A DNA stretch of 10,976 nucleotides from Rhodoferax sp. (GCA_020048795.1 JAIFMA010000038.1:1-10976), one strand, 5' to 3'. Counted from the first letter of the stretch, positions 1 through 7,755 are shown. Made by a program: numbers and translations. The notes: generated from the sequence alone by a model not told the origin.

Positions 1-571
1 ATTCAACATCAAAGATCTGTTGATGCGCAGCACCCTGTGTGCCCACCACTGTGTAGAACGGCAGTTTCATGCGCCTGCCTTGTAGCCACTCTTGCAGTTC
101 AGTCTTGGGGTCCTTGCCAATGGCTTCCATGGCTGGATTGATTTCCAGGCCCTGATAAAGATGGCGCACCAAATCCCTGGCCGCCGCATAACCACCATCC
201 AGATAAACGGCACCCAACACGGCTTCAAGCGCATCGGCCAGGATCGACGGTCTTTTTTGGCCACCCGAGCGTTTCTCGCCCTCGCCCAGAAGAATGACAT
301 CGGGCAAACCAAGCTTGACGGCCAATTCATGCAGGGTGTCTTGCCGCACCAGATTGGCCCGCACCCGCGATAAATCGCCTTCGGGCAGGGCACTCAGGCG
401 CTCATACAACAAATCAGCGACACACAGACCCAGCACCGAATCGCCCAGAAACTCCAGGCGTTCGTTGTGGTCGGCCGAAAAACTCCGATGCGTGACAGCC
501 AGGGTCAGCAGATTGGGATCAACGAATTCATAGGGCAGACGCTGCTGCAACGCCTGCAAACCTGCCTTCAA
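1..571 (-). CDS. rnc: Ribonuclease III (3' end beyond window)
   Basis: This is the double-strand-specific endoribonuclease that processes rRNA precursors and some mRNAs in the cytoplasm. 190 residues are visible, and the rest of the C-terminal dsRNA-binding domain runs off the left edge. The signature NERLEFLGDSVL is at residues 36-47, with the metal-binding acidic residues E40 and D44. The second catalytic pair is D113 and E116 in the DALEA segment, and the dsRNA-binding domain starts near residue 154 (DPKTELQEWLQ). In-frame codons between the upstream TAA (593-595) and the first conserved residues contain no ATG or GTG. TTG at 571 is therefore chosen; it is preceded by AGGTGA four bases upstream. 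The conserved N-terminus (ALQQRL, then THRSFSADHNERLEFLGD) fits this start. It follows the DUF4845 gene by 21 bases in the lepA-lepB-DUF4845-rnc order usual in Burkholderiales. Family identity is certain; only the exact start is inferred. Confidence 0.96.
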   Translation of the reverse strand, partial: MKAGLQALQQRLPYEFVDPNLLTLAVTHRSFSADHNERLEFLGDSVLGLCVADLLYERLSALPEGDLSRVRANLVRQDTLHELAVKLGLPDVILLGEGEKRSGGQKRPSILADALEAVLGAVYLDGGYAAARDLVRHLYQGLEINPAMEAIGKDPKTELQEWLQGRRMKLPFYTVVGTQGAAHQQIFDVE

Positions 572-575
572 GCCA

Positions 576-581
576 TCACCT
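576..581 (-). promoter_or_regulatory. Ribosome binding site AGGTGA of rnc
   Basis: AGGTGA matches the core of the anti-Shine-Dalgarno complement and ends four bases before the TTG at 571. It supports the rare TTG start of rnc, as no ATG or GTG is available in that frame between the preceding stop and the conserved region. Confidence 0.6.
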
Positions 582-592
582 GTGCATTCACG

Positions 593-946
593 TTATTGCG
601 ACTTTCCTTCGTACTTCATCGTCAGGTAGGCTGGACCTGCGAGATGAATCTCGCGCTGATAAGCAAAACTGACCACCACCTTGTCGCCCTGCTTGGAAAC
701 ATCCAGGTCTTTGCCAGTGATGGTATTGATGTTGTCAACGGCAGCGGCCCGGTCAAAAATGGTACGCACCTCACCCACCGTGGTGCCGGTAGCGGCTTTT
801 TTTGCCGCCTTGGTGATCGCCATGTATTCAAGGTAGGTTGGGAATACCTGTGCCAAAACCACACCGGTCGATCCCACCACCATGGCGACAAAAATCAGCC
901 CGATGAAAGACAAACCACGTTGACCGGATTTGATATGTGCCACCAT
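593..946 (-). CDS. DUF4845 family small membrane protein
   Basis: This is a 117-residue protein of unknown function that matches the DUF4845 family by position (between lepB and rnc) and by overall form. The N-terminus has a short basic segment, then one hydrophobic segment at about residues 12-34 (GLSFIGLIFVAMVVG and onward). The remaining 80 or so residues are soluble and probably periplasmic, with a PTYLEYMAI segment just after the membrane. The ATG at 946 is preferred over the longer in-frame start at 994 because 994 lies inside lepB and AGGAGA sits a few bases before 946. The gene begins 13 bases after the lepB stop, so co-transcription and probably coupled translation are likely. The N-terminus resembles a type IV pilin (see findings), but the conserved Glu5 of pilins is absent. 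Family assignment is from memory of the family and locus, and function is unknown. Confidence 0.88.
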   Translation of the reverse strand: MVAHIKSGQRGLSFIGLIFVAMVVGSTGVVLAQVFPTYLEYMAITKAAKKAATGTTVGEVRTIFDRAAAVDNINTITGKDLDVSKQGDKVVVSFAYQREIHLAGPAYLTMKYEGKSQ

Positions 947-959
947 GAAAATCTCCTGA

Positions 960-1925
960 TCAGTTGAAAGAGCCAATGCGTTTGGGGTTGCCAAAATTCA
1001 TCCAGACAAAAAAGGCCTTGCCAACGATGTTTTTGTCTGGCACAAAACCCCAGTAGCGCGAATCAAGCGAGTTGTCGCGGTTATCGCCCATCATGAAGTA
1101 ATGTCCTTCAGGCACCTTGCACACCACACCTTCGACACTGTAGCGGCAATTGCCTTTAAATTCAAATTCGCTGGTACCCGGCACGAACGCGGGGCGATTG
1201 TCGTCGTTGAGCAATCGGTGTTTATTGTCGCCCAGACCTTCTTCAAATTGCTTGAAGTAACGCATGGCATCTTCGTCAAAAAACTCCGGGACAGACAGGG
1301 TCTCGAGAGGTTGCCCGTTGATGGTCAAACGCTTGTTGAGGTAAGCCACTTCGTCACCCGGCACCCCGACCACACGCTTGATGTAGTCCAGACTGGGTTT
1401 GGGTGGATAACGAAACACCATCACATCACCGCGCTGCGGCACCGCACCTTCAGTGATTTTGGTGTTGAGCACGGGCAGTCGCAGCCCGTAATGAAACTTG
1501 TTGACCAATATCAGGTCGCCCACCAGCAGGGTCGGAATCATCGAGCCTGACGGAATCTTGAACGGTTCAAACAGGAACGATCGCAACAGGAACACCGCAA
1601 TGATCACCGGAAACAAGCCGGCGGTCCAATCCAGCCACCAGGGTTGCGCCAGGATGTTCTTTTTGGCCTCTGACAGGTCACCGTCAACTCTGGCAATGCC
1701 CAGTTTGCTCAGTTCTTCATGACGTTTAAGCGACTGCGCCTCCAGGGCGGCGGCGACCTGCTGACGCTTTGGCAAAAAGAAAAAACGCTCGGCTAGCCAG
1801 TAAGCGCCGGTCACCACCGTCGCCAGGAACAGCAGCAGGGCAAAATTACCGTCCACCATGCCGAAGTACCAGGCACCCACATAGGCCACAAAAGCCCCCA
1901 GAACAGCAGAGGTGAGCGCCTGCAT
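960..1925 (-). CDS. lepB: Signal peptidase I
   Basis: This inner-membrane serine protease removes signal peptides from exported proteins with a Ser/Lys dyad. In the 321-residue product the motif PSGSMIPTL carries the nucleophile Ser128, and DYIKRVVG carries the general base Lys183. The late conserved box GDNRDNSLDSRYWG is at residues 280-293. A cysteine pair (C260, C269) precedes that box. Hydrophobic segments are at about 5-23, 28-45 and 100-118, with a basic, probably cytoplasmic stretch between the second and third. ATG at 1925 overlaps the lepA stop by one base (TGATG) and has AAGGTGG seven bases upstream. A GTG one codon earlier, at 1928, is possible. It is in an operon with lepA upstream and DUF4845-rnc downstream. 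Identity is very secure. Confidence 0.97.
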   Translation of the reverse strand: MQALTSAVLGAFVAYVGAWYFGMVDGNFALLLFLATVVTGAYWLAERFFFLPKRQQVAAALEAQSLKRHEELSKLGIARVDGDLSEAKKNILAQPWWLDWTAGLFPVIIAVFLLRSFLFEPFKIPSGSMIPTLLVGDLILVNKFHYGLRLPVLNTKITEGAVPQRGDVMVFRYPPKPSLDYIKRVVGVPGDEVAYLNKRLTINGQPLETLSVPEFFDEDAMRYFKQFEEGLGDNKHRLLNDDNRPAFVPGTSEFEFKGNCRYSVEGVVCKVPEGHYFMMGDNRDNSLDSRYWGFVPDKNIVGKAFFVWMNFGNPKRIGSFN

Positions 1926-3736
1926 CACGCATCCACCTTCAAAATGGCCAGGAAGGCCTCTTGGGGCACTTCGACCGATCCAATTTGCTTCATGCGTTTT
2001 TTGCCTTCTTTTTGCTTTTCAAGCAGTTTGCGCTTGCGGGAAATATCGCCGCCGTAACATTTGGCGATCACGTTCTTGCGCAAGGCCTTGATGGTTTCAC
2101 GCGCAATGACGTTGGCCCCGATAGCTGCCTGAATCGCCACGTCATACATCTGGCGCGAAATCACTTCACGCATCTTGGCCACCACGGCACGACCGCGATA
2201 CTGCGACTGTGAGCGGTGCACGATGATGGACAGGGCATCGACTTTTTCGCCGTTCAGCAGGATGTCGACCTTGACCACATCGGCGGTGCGGTATTCCTTG
2301 AACTCATAGTCCATCGACGCATAACCGCGCGACACACTCTTGAGCTTGTCAAAAAAATCCATCACGATCTCGCCTAGTGGTATCTCGTAGGTCAGCACCA
2401 CCTGCCGACCCTTGTACGCCATGTTCATCTGCACGCCACGCTTCTGGTTGGCCAGCGTCATCACCGCCCCAACGTATTCCTGGGGCATGTAGAGGTGCAG
2501 CGTGACGATGGGTTCGCGAATTTCGTCCAACCGACCCTGATCGGGCATCCTGGACGGGTTCTCGATCATCTTGACTTCACCGTCGGCCTGCACCACCTGA
2601 TAAACCACGCTGGGCGCGGTCGTGATCAAGTCCTGATCAAACTCGCGTTCAAGCCGCTCCTGCACAATTTCCATGTGCAACAGGCCCAAAAAACCACAGC
2701 GGAAGCCAAAACCAAGCGCCTGCGACACCTCGGGTTCGTAATGCAGCGAGGCATCGTTGAGTTTGAGTTTTTCCAGGCTGTCGCGCAGGCCTTCGTACTG
2801 GTTGGCCTCAGTCGGGTACAGCCCGGCAAAGACCTGGGGCTGTATTTCCTTGAAACCGGGCAGCGGCTCTGTCGCTGTGGCGGCAGCACCGCCCGTGCCA
2901 GGTCGGATCAAGGTGATGGTGTCACCCACCTTGGCCGCCTGCAACTCACGAATACCGGCAATCACATAACCGACCTCACCCGCCTCAAGCGCTTCACGCG
3001 GCTGGTTGGCCGGTGTGAACACGCCCAGGCCATCGGCGTTGTAAGTCGTGCCGGTGGCCATCATCTTGATGCGGTCCCCCTTGGCCAGGCGGCCATCCAC
3101 CACGCGCACCAACATCACCACACCGACATAACTGTCAAACCAACTGTCGATGATCATGGCGCGCAAGGCAGCCTGGGGATGACCTTTGGGTGCCGGAATG
3201 CGGGCAATCACCGCCTCCAGAATGTCGTCAATGCCCATCCCGCTTTTGGCAGAACAGGCAATCGCATGCGATGCATCCAGGCCAATCACGTCCTCGATCT
3301 CGGACCTTGCGTTGTCGGGGTCGGCATTGGGCAGGTCCATCTTGTTGAGCACCGGCACCACCTCCACCCCCAGGTCGAGTGCGGTGTAGCAATTCGCCAC
3401 GGTTTGAGCTTCCACCCCCTGGCTGGCATCGACCACCAGCAGCGCACCTTCGCAGGCCGACAAGGAGCGACTGACTTCGTACGAAAAGTCCACGTGACCC
3501 GGGGTGTCAATGAGATTCAGGTTGTAGACCTGACCGTCTTGCGCCTTGTATTGCAACGCGGCAGTTTGCGCCTTGATGGTGATACCCCGTTCTTTTTCGA
3601 TATCCATCGAATCGAGCACCTGGGCTTCCATCTCGCGCTCCTGCAAACCACCGCAGCGCTGGATCAGGCGATCGGCCAAGGTCGATTTGCCATGATCAAT
3701 GTGGGCGATGATCGAAAAGTTTCTGATGTGATTCAT
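1925..3736 (-). CDS. lepA: Elongation factor 4 (LepA), ribosomal back-translocase GTPase
   Basis: This is the translational GTPase EF4/LepA, which acts on the ribosome in elongation or assembly under stress. The 603-residue length is normal for the family. GTPase motifs are visible: AHIDHGKST at 11-19 (G1), RGITI at 50-54 (G2), DTPGH at 77-81 (G3), NKMD at 131-134 (G4) and SAK at 162-164 (G5). The EF-G-like domains follow, with GFGFRCGFLGLLHMEI in the middle. The C-terminal LepA-specific domain contains NVIARETIKALRKNV and CYGGDISRKRKLLEKQKEGKKRMK. The start at 3736 (MNHIRNFSII) matches the conserved N-terminus; the 26 residues available upstream in frame are not LepA-like. No strong Shine-Dalgarno precedes it. 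A short Gly/Ala/Thr-rich insertion lies near residues 270-285. It is the first gene of the lepA-lepB-DUF4845-rnc unit. Confidence 0.97.
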   Translation of the reverse strand: MNHIRNFSIIAHIDHGKSTLADRLIQRCGGLQEREMEAQVLDSMDIEKERGITIKAQTAALQYKAQDGQVYNLNLIDTPGHVDFSYEVSRSLSACEGALLVVDASQGVEAQTVANCYTALDLGVEVVPVLNKMDLPNADPDNARSEIEDVIGLDASHAIACSAKSGMGIDDILEAVIARIPAPKGHPQAALRAMIIDSWFDSYVGVVMLVRVVDGRLAKGDRIKMMATGTTYNADGLGVFTPANQPREALEAGEVGYVIAGIRELQAAKVGDTITLIRPGTGGAAATATEPLPGFKEIQPQVFAGLYPTEANQYEGLRDSLEKLKLNDASLHYEPEVSQALGFGFRCGFLGLLHMEIVQERLEREFDQDLITTAPSVVYQVVQADGEVKMIENPSRMPDQGRLDEIREPIVTLHLYMPQEYVGAVMTLANQKRGVQMNMAYKGRQVVLTYEIPLGEIVMDFFDKLKSVSRGYASMDYEFKEYRTADVVKVDILLNGEKVDALSIIVHRSQSQYRGRAVVAKMREVISRQMYDVAIQAAIGANVIARETIKALRKNVIAKCYGGDISRKRKLLEKQKEGKKRMKQIGSVEVPQEAFLAILKVDA

Positions 3737-3845
3737 CCAGGGGACCGAAAAAGTGAAGTGTTGACTTGCCAGCAGAAAAAAGGGCGCGGTCAAGTGTGAC
3801 GCACCCCGAACCAACCGTCATCGGCAAAGCGAGAGCTGGAGCCGC

Positions 3846-3851
3846 ATTGTA
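3846..3851 (-). promoter_or_regulatory. Candidate -10 box of a lepA promoter
   Basis: TACAAT (five of six matches to TATAAT) lies about 110 bases before the lepA start, in the 181-base gap after degP. It directly follows the T-run of the putative degP terminator. No good -35 hexamer is present at 16-18 bases, so the call is tentative. The rest of the gap (3737-3845 and 3878-3917) shows no gene or RNA that I can recognise. Confidence 0.3.
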
Positions 3852-3854
3852 GGC

Positions 3855-3877
3855 AAAAAGGCGGGCCGCCAGCCGCC
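3855..3877 (-). terminator. Candidate intrinsic terminator after degP
   Basis: On the minus strand GGCGG (3877-3873), an eight-base loop and CCGCC (3864-3860) form a five-pair GC stem followed at once by TTTTT (3859-3855). It lies about 40 bases past the degP stop and just before the lepA -10-like box, the right place to separate the sigma-E unit from the lepA unit. The stem is short and the loop long, so efficiency may be partial. Confidence 0.45.
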
Positions 3878-3917
3878 AAAGCAGTTCACCCGTTGCCGAC
3901 ACAGATTCAGGACAGTG

Positions 3918-5378
3918 TTACTTGGCCGGCCGAATCACCACAATTTGCGCCAGTTCACCCCGACGCACCAGCAGGCCGATGGGTTTGGTCTTGTCCACTT
4001 TGGCCAGCGCAGACTCGAACGTCTTGATATCCGACACCAGATTGTTACCAAGCTGCATGATCACATCGCCCTCGCGCAAGCCAGCCCGCGCAGCGTTGTC
4101 CACGGCGGCATCAACCCTTACTCCGCCCTGACCTGACAGGCCAGCTTTTTGCTCTTTGCTCAGTTCGCTGACTGCCAGACCGATGGCTTGGCCGATTTGG
4201 GAGAGTTTTGGCTTTTCGTCTTTGTCAGCAGGCTTTTTGGCTGATTTTTCAGGCTCAATTTCGGCAATGACAACGGTCAGATCCTTGGTTGTACCGCGAC
4301 GAAACACGGTCAAAACACCCTTGGTGCCAGGCTTGGTAGCACCCACCATGCGCGGTAAGTCACTCGATTTTTCAACCGGTTTACCATCAAACTTGATGAT
4401 GATGTCTCCCGGCTCGACACCCGCCTTATCGGCCGGGGCACCCGCCTCGACGCTATTCACCAGCGCACCCTGGGGCTTGCCCAGGCCGATGGATTCTGCT
4501 ACCTCTTTGCTGACCGGACCAATCTGAACCCCGATGCGTCCTCGTGTGACCCGGCCATTGGTGCGCAGTTGTTCGCTGACGCGCACCGCTTCGTCCATGG
4601 GGATGGCAAATGATATGCCCATGGAGCCGCCCGAGCGCGAATAGATCTGGCTGTTGATGCCCACCACCTCGCCCCGCATATTGATCAGCGGTCCGCCAGA
4701 GTTGCCGGGGTTGATCGCCACATCAGTTTGGATAAAAGGCAGATAGTCACCTGTGTCACGCTGCTTGGCGCTCACAATGCCAGCCGTCACCGTGTTTTCC
4801 AGGCCAAAGGGTGAACCAATGGCCATGACCCATTCGCCAACCTTGAGCCGACTCACGTCGCCGATTTTGACAGCCGGTAATCCACTGGCCTCAATCTTGA
4901 CCACCGCCACGTCGCTACGCTTGTCGGCACCAATGATCCTGGCTTTAAATTCACGTTTGTCCGTCAGCGTCACCACCACCTCATCAGCACCTTCCACCAC
5001 ATGGGCATTGGTCATGATCATGCCGTCAGCAGTCAGAATAAACCCCGACCCGACACCGCGAGGTTGCTCCTCGTCCTGCGGTTGGCCGCGACGCGGTGTG
5101 GATCTTGGGATATTGGGCATGGGCAAGCCAAAGCGGCGGAAAAACTCCTGCATTTCCTTCTCGCCCGGCATCCCATGGGGGGACTCGGCACCGACTTTTT
5201 CTAGAGTGCGAATATTCACTACCGAGGGGCCGACCTGCTCAACCAGATCGGTAAAGTCTGGCAGGGCACGCGCTTGCGCCCACGCCGGTTTCAGCGGCAG
5301 AAAAGTGGTGGAGACTATGCCCAGCAGGGCCCCGCACAGCGCAAGTGCGTGCCAACGCTTCAAGTTCAATCGAATCAT
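3918..5378 (-). CDS. degP: Periplasmic serine protease/chaperone of the DegP/MucD (HtrA) family
   Basis: This HtrA-type protease degrades or refolds misfolded envelope proteins in the periplasm. The 486-residue product starts with a signal peptide (basic RLNLKR, hydrophobic core to about 27, likely cleavage after AWA at 34). The trypsin-like domain has the triad His126 (TNAHVVEG), Asp156 (SDVAVVKI) and Ser227 (NPGNSGGPL). Two PDZ domains follow at about 280-373 and 399-486. The regulatory loop between residues 61 and 108 is Met/Pro/Arg-rich. ATG at 5378 is chosen because the signal peptide starts there and AAAGG lies six bases upstream; an in-frame GTG at 5411 would add 11 residues ahead of it. 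It sits 41 bases after rseB in the rpoE-rseA-rseB-degP order, the place of mucD in the algU-muc clusters. The name mucD would be equally suitable. There is no mucC between rseB and this gene. Confidence 0.95.
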   Translation of the reverse strand: MIRLNLKRWHALALCGALLGIVSTTFLPLKPAWAQARALPDFTDLVEQVGPSVVNIRTLEKVGAESPHGMPGEKEMQEFFRRFGLPMPNIPRSTPRRGQPQDEEQPRGVGSGFILTADGMIMTNAHVVEGADEVVVTLTDKREFKARIIGADKRSDVAVVKIEASGLPAVKIGDVSRLKVGEWVMAIGSPFGLENTVTAGIVSAKQRDTGDYLPFIQTDVAINPGNSGGPLINMRGEVVGINSQIYSRSGGSMGISFAIPMDEAVRVSEQLRTNGRVTRGRIGVQIGPVSKEVAESIGLGKPQGALVNSVEAGAPADKAGVEPGDIIIKFDGKPVEKSSDLPRMVGATKPGTKGVLTVFRRGTTKDLTVVIAEIEPEKSAKKPADKDEKPKLSQIGQAIGLAVSELSKEQKAGLSGQGGVRVDAAVDNAARAGLREGDVIMQLGNNLVSDIKTFESALAKVDKTKPIGLLVRRGELAQIVVIRPAK

Positions 5379-5419
5379 CTTCAGCCTTTCCAAAAATTGA
5401 CAAACGAACACATGGTGAC

Positions 5420-6415
5420 CTATTTCTTTCTCTCAAGACCCTGTGCAAACAAAGCTAGCGTCTGCTGTGGTACCTCGCCCACGGCCGTGAGCCACCAATC
5501 ACCCAGCTGACGCATCAACACATGCGTTGCCCCCATGGCCAGGGGTGCATGTTGCTGCGCCAGCGTGTGCCGGGCTGCATCAAACGGCTCAATAAACAGC
5601 GAGACGGAGGCCAATCCATCGGAGAAGACGCATTGCAGGGTACGACCCTTGTTATCGGCCAGACCGCCTTCGGTCGGCTTGCTACAGTGCACGGGGACGA
5701 AGCCGGGCACCACAACTTTTTGCAACCAGGCGTGCTCCGCCGCTGAGGTTTTGACCCACGCGACGTGACGCACCTGATAACCCTGGGTGTTGTCCATCAG
5801 CGCACTCAGCCGAGCCATATGAACCGGTGCCCCCATGTGCAATTCGGAGAAAGCTGCCTGCTCCAGCAGGGCATGGCCGCTGTCGAGGGTCTGCAACTTG
5901 ATGACCAAACCGGTTTTTTGTTCCGTCCAGATCCGATAACCAAAACGCAAGGCATCCATAGGCAGCAACTGCGCGACATCGGCCTGCAAACCGGCCACCC
6001 GGTCCCGCCCAACGATTTTCAGGCGGTAATACTGAGCCACCGACGAATCGGTGCGGCTCAACAGCTCTGAAAACAAGCCCAGGGATTCACGCCGCTCCCG
6101 GATGACCACGCGACTGACAGGCAAAAAAGTGACCACCTGGTCGTTGCGCCGGAAGGTGGAACGTGGCTCCCCGGTGAGGGCCTCAACCCGCTCCATCTGC
6201 TGCTGGCCGTCACACACATGCCAAATCCGTGAAGACGACATGAATTGGCCACTGGTCACGACAAAGGTGCCAACATAGGCGCGCGTGCGCGAGGCCGCGT
6301 TCAAACGCAACAACCACTGAGCCACAGCGGGCGGGTCGGGAAGGGGCGCTTGCGCCCACGACACGCTACCCAACACGGCACCAACAAGGACCAAGACCAG
6401 CCGCAGGTATTTCAA
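5420..6415 (-). CDS. rseB: Sigma-E regulatory protein RseB/MucB
   Basis: This periplasmic protein binds the periplasmic part of the anti-sigma factor RseA and shields it from proteolysis until lipid or outer-membrane stress signals arrive. The 331-residue product has a signal peptide (MKYLRL, then a hydrophobic core, cleavage near SWA at about 21). An N-terminal lipoprotein-carrier-like domain covers about 30-210, including YVGTFVVTSG and the RRNDQVVTFLP region. The C-terminal domain at about 225-325 ends with GDWWLTAVGEVP, the conserved closing strand of the family. The start is TTG at 6415, overlapping the rseA stop in TTGA. There is a GAGGG Shine-Dalgarno six bases upstream, and a complete signal peptide follows directly, so this unusual start is well supported. 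Its place after rseA and before degP agrees with the role. Confidence 0.94.
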   Translation of the reverse strand: MKYLRLVLVLVGAVLGSVSWAQAPLPDPPAVAQWLLRLNAASRTRAYVGTFVVTSGQFMSSSRIWHVCDGQQQMERVEALTGEPRSTFRRNDQVVTFLPVSRVVIRERRESLGLFSELLSRTDSSVAQYYRLKIVGRDRVAGLQADVAQLLPMDALRFGYRIWTEQKTGLVIKLQTLDSGHALLEQAAFSELHMGAPVHMARLSALMDNTQGYQVRHVAWVKTSAAEHAWLQKVVVPGFVPVHCSKPTEGGLADNKGRTLQCVFSDGLASVSLFIEPFDAARHTLAQQHAPLAMGATHVLMRQLGDWWLTAVGEVPQQTLALFAQGLERKK

Positions 6416-7053
6416 CGTTTGCCCTCTTCAAATGTCGCATTGCGCAAAAAACCCGAAGGCATCTGCAGGACAGAAGTGCCGCCGAACTGCCGGTGCGCCG
6501 CCAGCAAGGCATCCAGTCGGGGATCGCGAAGCATCGCCGCCGCGGCTTGATCCACGGTGGTGGGTGCTGAGGCGATTGCAGCCACTGCAGGAGTCACCGA
6601 CAGCACGCCGCCGCCGGAAACACGGGTCAACTGCGACACAGCAGCAGTCGGACTGCGTCCATCCATCCATGCATATCCCTGCCACGCCAGAACCCCAACC
6701 ACAGTGATCGATGCCAAGCCTGCCACACGCCGCCACCAGGGATCATTGGCAGGTGGGTGCCAGGATGGCTTCTGGCCCACTTCCCCGCCCGCTACACTGC
6801 TGTTAGTGATAACCAGCGCGGCATCCAGCGCAAGCTGACGGCGCAGTCGCTCGACAAAAGCCGGATCATGCCCACGCACCGACACATCGCCTGAGCGCAT
6901 GACCTCCCCGATCAGGTGGTAATGATCCCAAGCCCGGCGTGCATCATCCGAAGCAGCAAGCTGATCCATGGCGCGCGCAAAGTCATCCCCCTGCAACTGG
7001 CCGTCCACCAGCAGGGACACCTGTTCCGGCTCGCGATGTAACTTGTCATACAT
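6412..7053 (-). CDS. rseA: Anti-sigma-E factor RseA/MucA
   Basis: This single-pass inner-membrane anti-sigma factor holds sigma-E inactive through its cytoplasmic N-terminus; regulated proteolysis in response to envelope stress releases it. The 213-residue product has an RseA-type N-terminal domain (VSLLVDGQL at 12-20, and AWDHYHLIGEVMRSG at 41-55, the conserved helix that contacts the sigma factor). A likely cytoplasmic linker follows, then one hydrophobic segment at about 110-128 after the basic PWWRR. The Ala/Ser/Val-rich periplasmic tail ends in LLAAHRQFGGTSVLQ, typical of betaproteobacterial members. ATG at 7053 is chosen, with GAAGG about nine bases upstream. A TTG two codons earlier (7059) is in frame but lies too close to that site. 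It lies 57 bases after rpoE and overlaps rseB by four bases. Confidence 0.93.
   Translation of the reverse strand: MYDKLHREPEQVSLLVDGQLQGDDFARAMDQLAASDDARRAWDHYHLIGEVMRSGDVSVRGHDPAFVERLRRQLALDAALVITNSSVAGGEVGQKPSWHPPANDPWWRRVAGLASITVVGVLAWQGYAWMDGRSPTAAVSQLTRVSGGGVLSVTPAVAAIASAPTTVDQAAAAMLRDPRLDALLAAHRQFGGTSVLQMPSGFLRNATFEEGKR
6422..6426 (-). promoter_or_regulatory. Ribosome binding site GAGGG of rseB
   Basis: GAGGG lies inside the last codons of rseA, exactly six bases before the TTG at 6415. It decides the start of rseB: the next residues form a full signal peptide and no ATG or GTG closer to the beginning gives one. Confidence 0.6.
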
Positions 7054-7110
7054 ACCCAATAGCCTTCAATAAACCTGAAACGACAACCACACTCATTCAT
7101 CCCTGCCGGT

Positions 7111-7755
7111 TTACCAACGCTTGCTGGTCTGCTTTTCCAGCATCGGCTTGATCCGGGCAGAGATGGCCTCCCGTGCCCTGAAAATGCGTGAGCGCACGGT
7201 GCCAATCGGGCAACCCATCACCTCGGCAATATCCTCGTAACTCAACCCATCCATCTCCCGCAATGTGATCGCTTGCCTCAAATCCTGCGGCAAGGCATCC
7301 AGCGCGGCGTTCACCGCTTGGCCGATCTCTTTGGCAGCCAACACGGACTCGGGTGACTCGTCTGTGCTTGGTTCGCTTTTCGGCTGGAAAGTTTCATCGT
7401 CTTCGTTGCTTCGCTCCAGCGTGCTTTGCGACACTGTCGGGTCACGTTTGAGTTCCAGCAGAAACATTTTGGCGGTATTGACCGCAATACGGTAGAGCCA
7501 GGTGTAGAACTGGGCATCACCGCGAAACTTGGGCAACGCACGATAGGCCCGAATGAAGGTCTCCTGGGCAATGTCTTCGACCAGATCCACATCGCGCACC
7601 ATGCGCCCGATCAGGCGTTCGATACGACGCTGGTACTTGATCACCAGCAGTTCAAACGCAGCTTGATCACCAGCCAACGTGCGCTCGACCAGCATCAGGT
7701 CGCTGTCCAACACCACTTCTGTTGGTTCCCCAGTCAATGAATCGGGCCGATTCAA
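7111..7755 (-). CDS. rpoE: RNA polymerase sigma-E factor (RpoE/AlgU)
   Basis: This extracytoplasmic-function sigma factor directs transcription of envelope-stress genes when released from RseA. In the 214-residue product region 2 spans about 34-100 (FELLVIKYQRRIERLIGRMV, DIAQETFIRAYRAL, FYTWLYRIAVNTAK). An acidic linker rich in Ser/Glu/Asp comes next. Region 4 is at about 155-204, with LREMDGLSYEDIAEVMGCP and GTVRSRIFRAREA forming the helix-turn-helix that reads the -35 element. The start is TTG at 7755, in a TTGA overlap with the upstream YgfX-like gene, with AGGGG six bases before it. Later in-frame codons (TTG, GTG and the ATG of LMLVERT, residue 21) are weaker alternatives that would shorten only the variable N-terminus. 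It is about 20 residues longer than E. coli RpoE, spread over both ends and the linker. Its neighbours rseA, rseB and degP confirm the sigma-E class. Confidence 0.96.
   Translation of the reverse strand: MNRPDSLTGEPTEVVLDSDLMLVERTLAGDQAAFELLVIKYQRRIERLIGRMVRDVDLVEDIAQETFIRAYRALPKFRGDAQFYTWLYRIAVNTAKMFLLELKRDPTVSQSTLERSNEDDETFQPKSEPSTDESPESVLAAKEIGQAVNAALDALPQDLRQAITLREMDGLSYEDIAEVMGCPIGTVRSRIFRAREAISARIKPMLEKQTSKRW

Noticed and set aside
960..994. Longer DUF4845 product starting at 994
   Set aside because: The extra 16 residues overlap the end of lepB, have no ribosome binding site of their own and would place polar residues ahead of the natural N-terminus; 946 has a strong AGGAGA.
2495..3799. 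Open frame of 434 codons on the plus strand opposite lepA
   Set aside because: It lies fully antisense to a clear, conserved LepA, and its translation is a His/Gln/Val-rich composition typical of a mirrored frame in GC-rich DNA, with no recognisable domain.
5379..5419. Separate degP promoter or a mucC remnant between rseB and degP
   Set aside because: The gap is only 41 bases and holds the degP ribosome binding site but no convincing promoter hexamers and no coding remnant.
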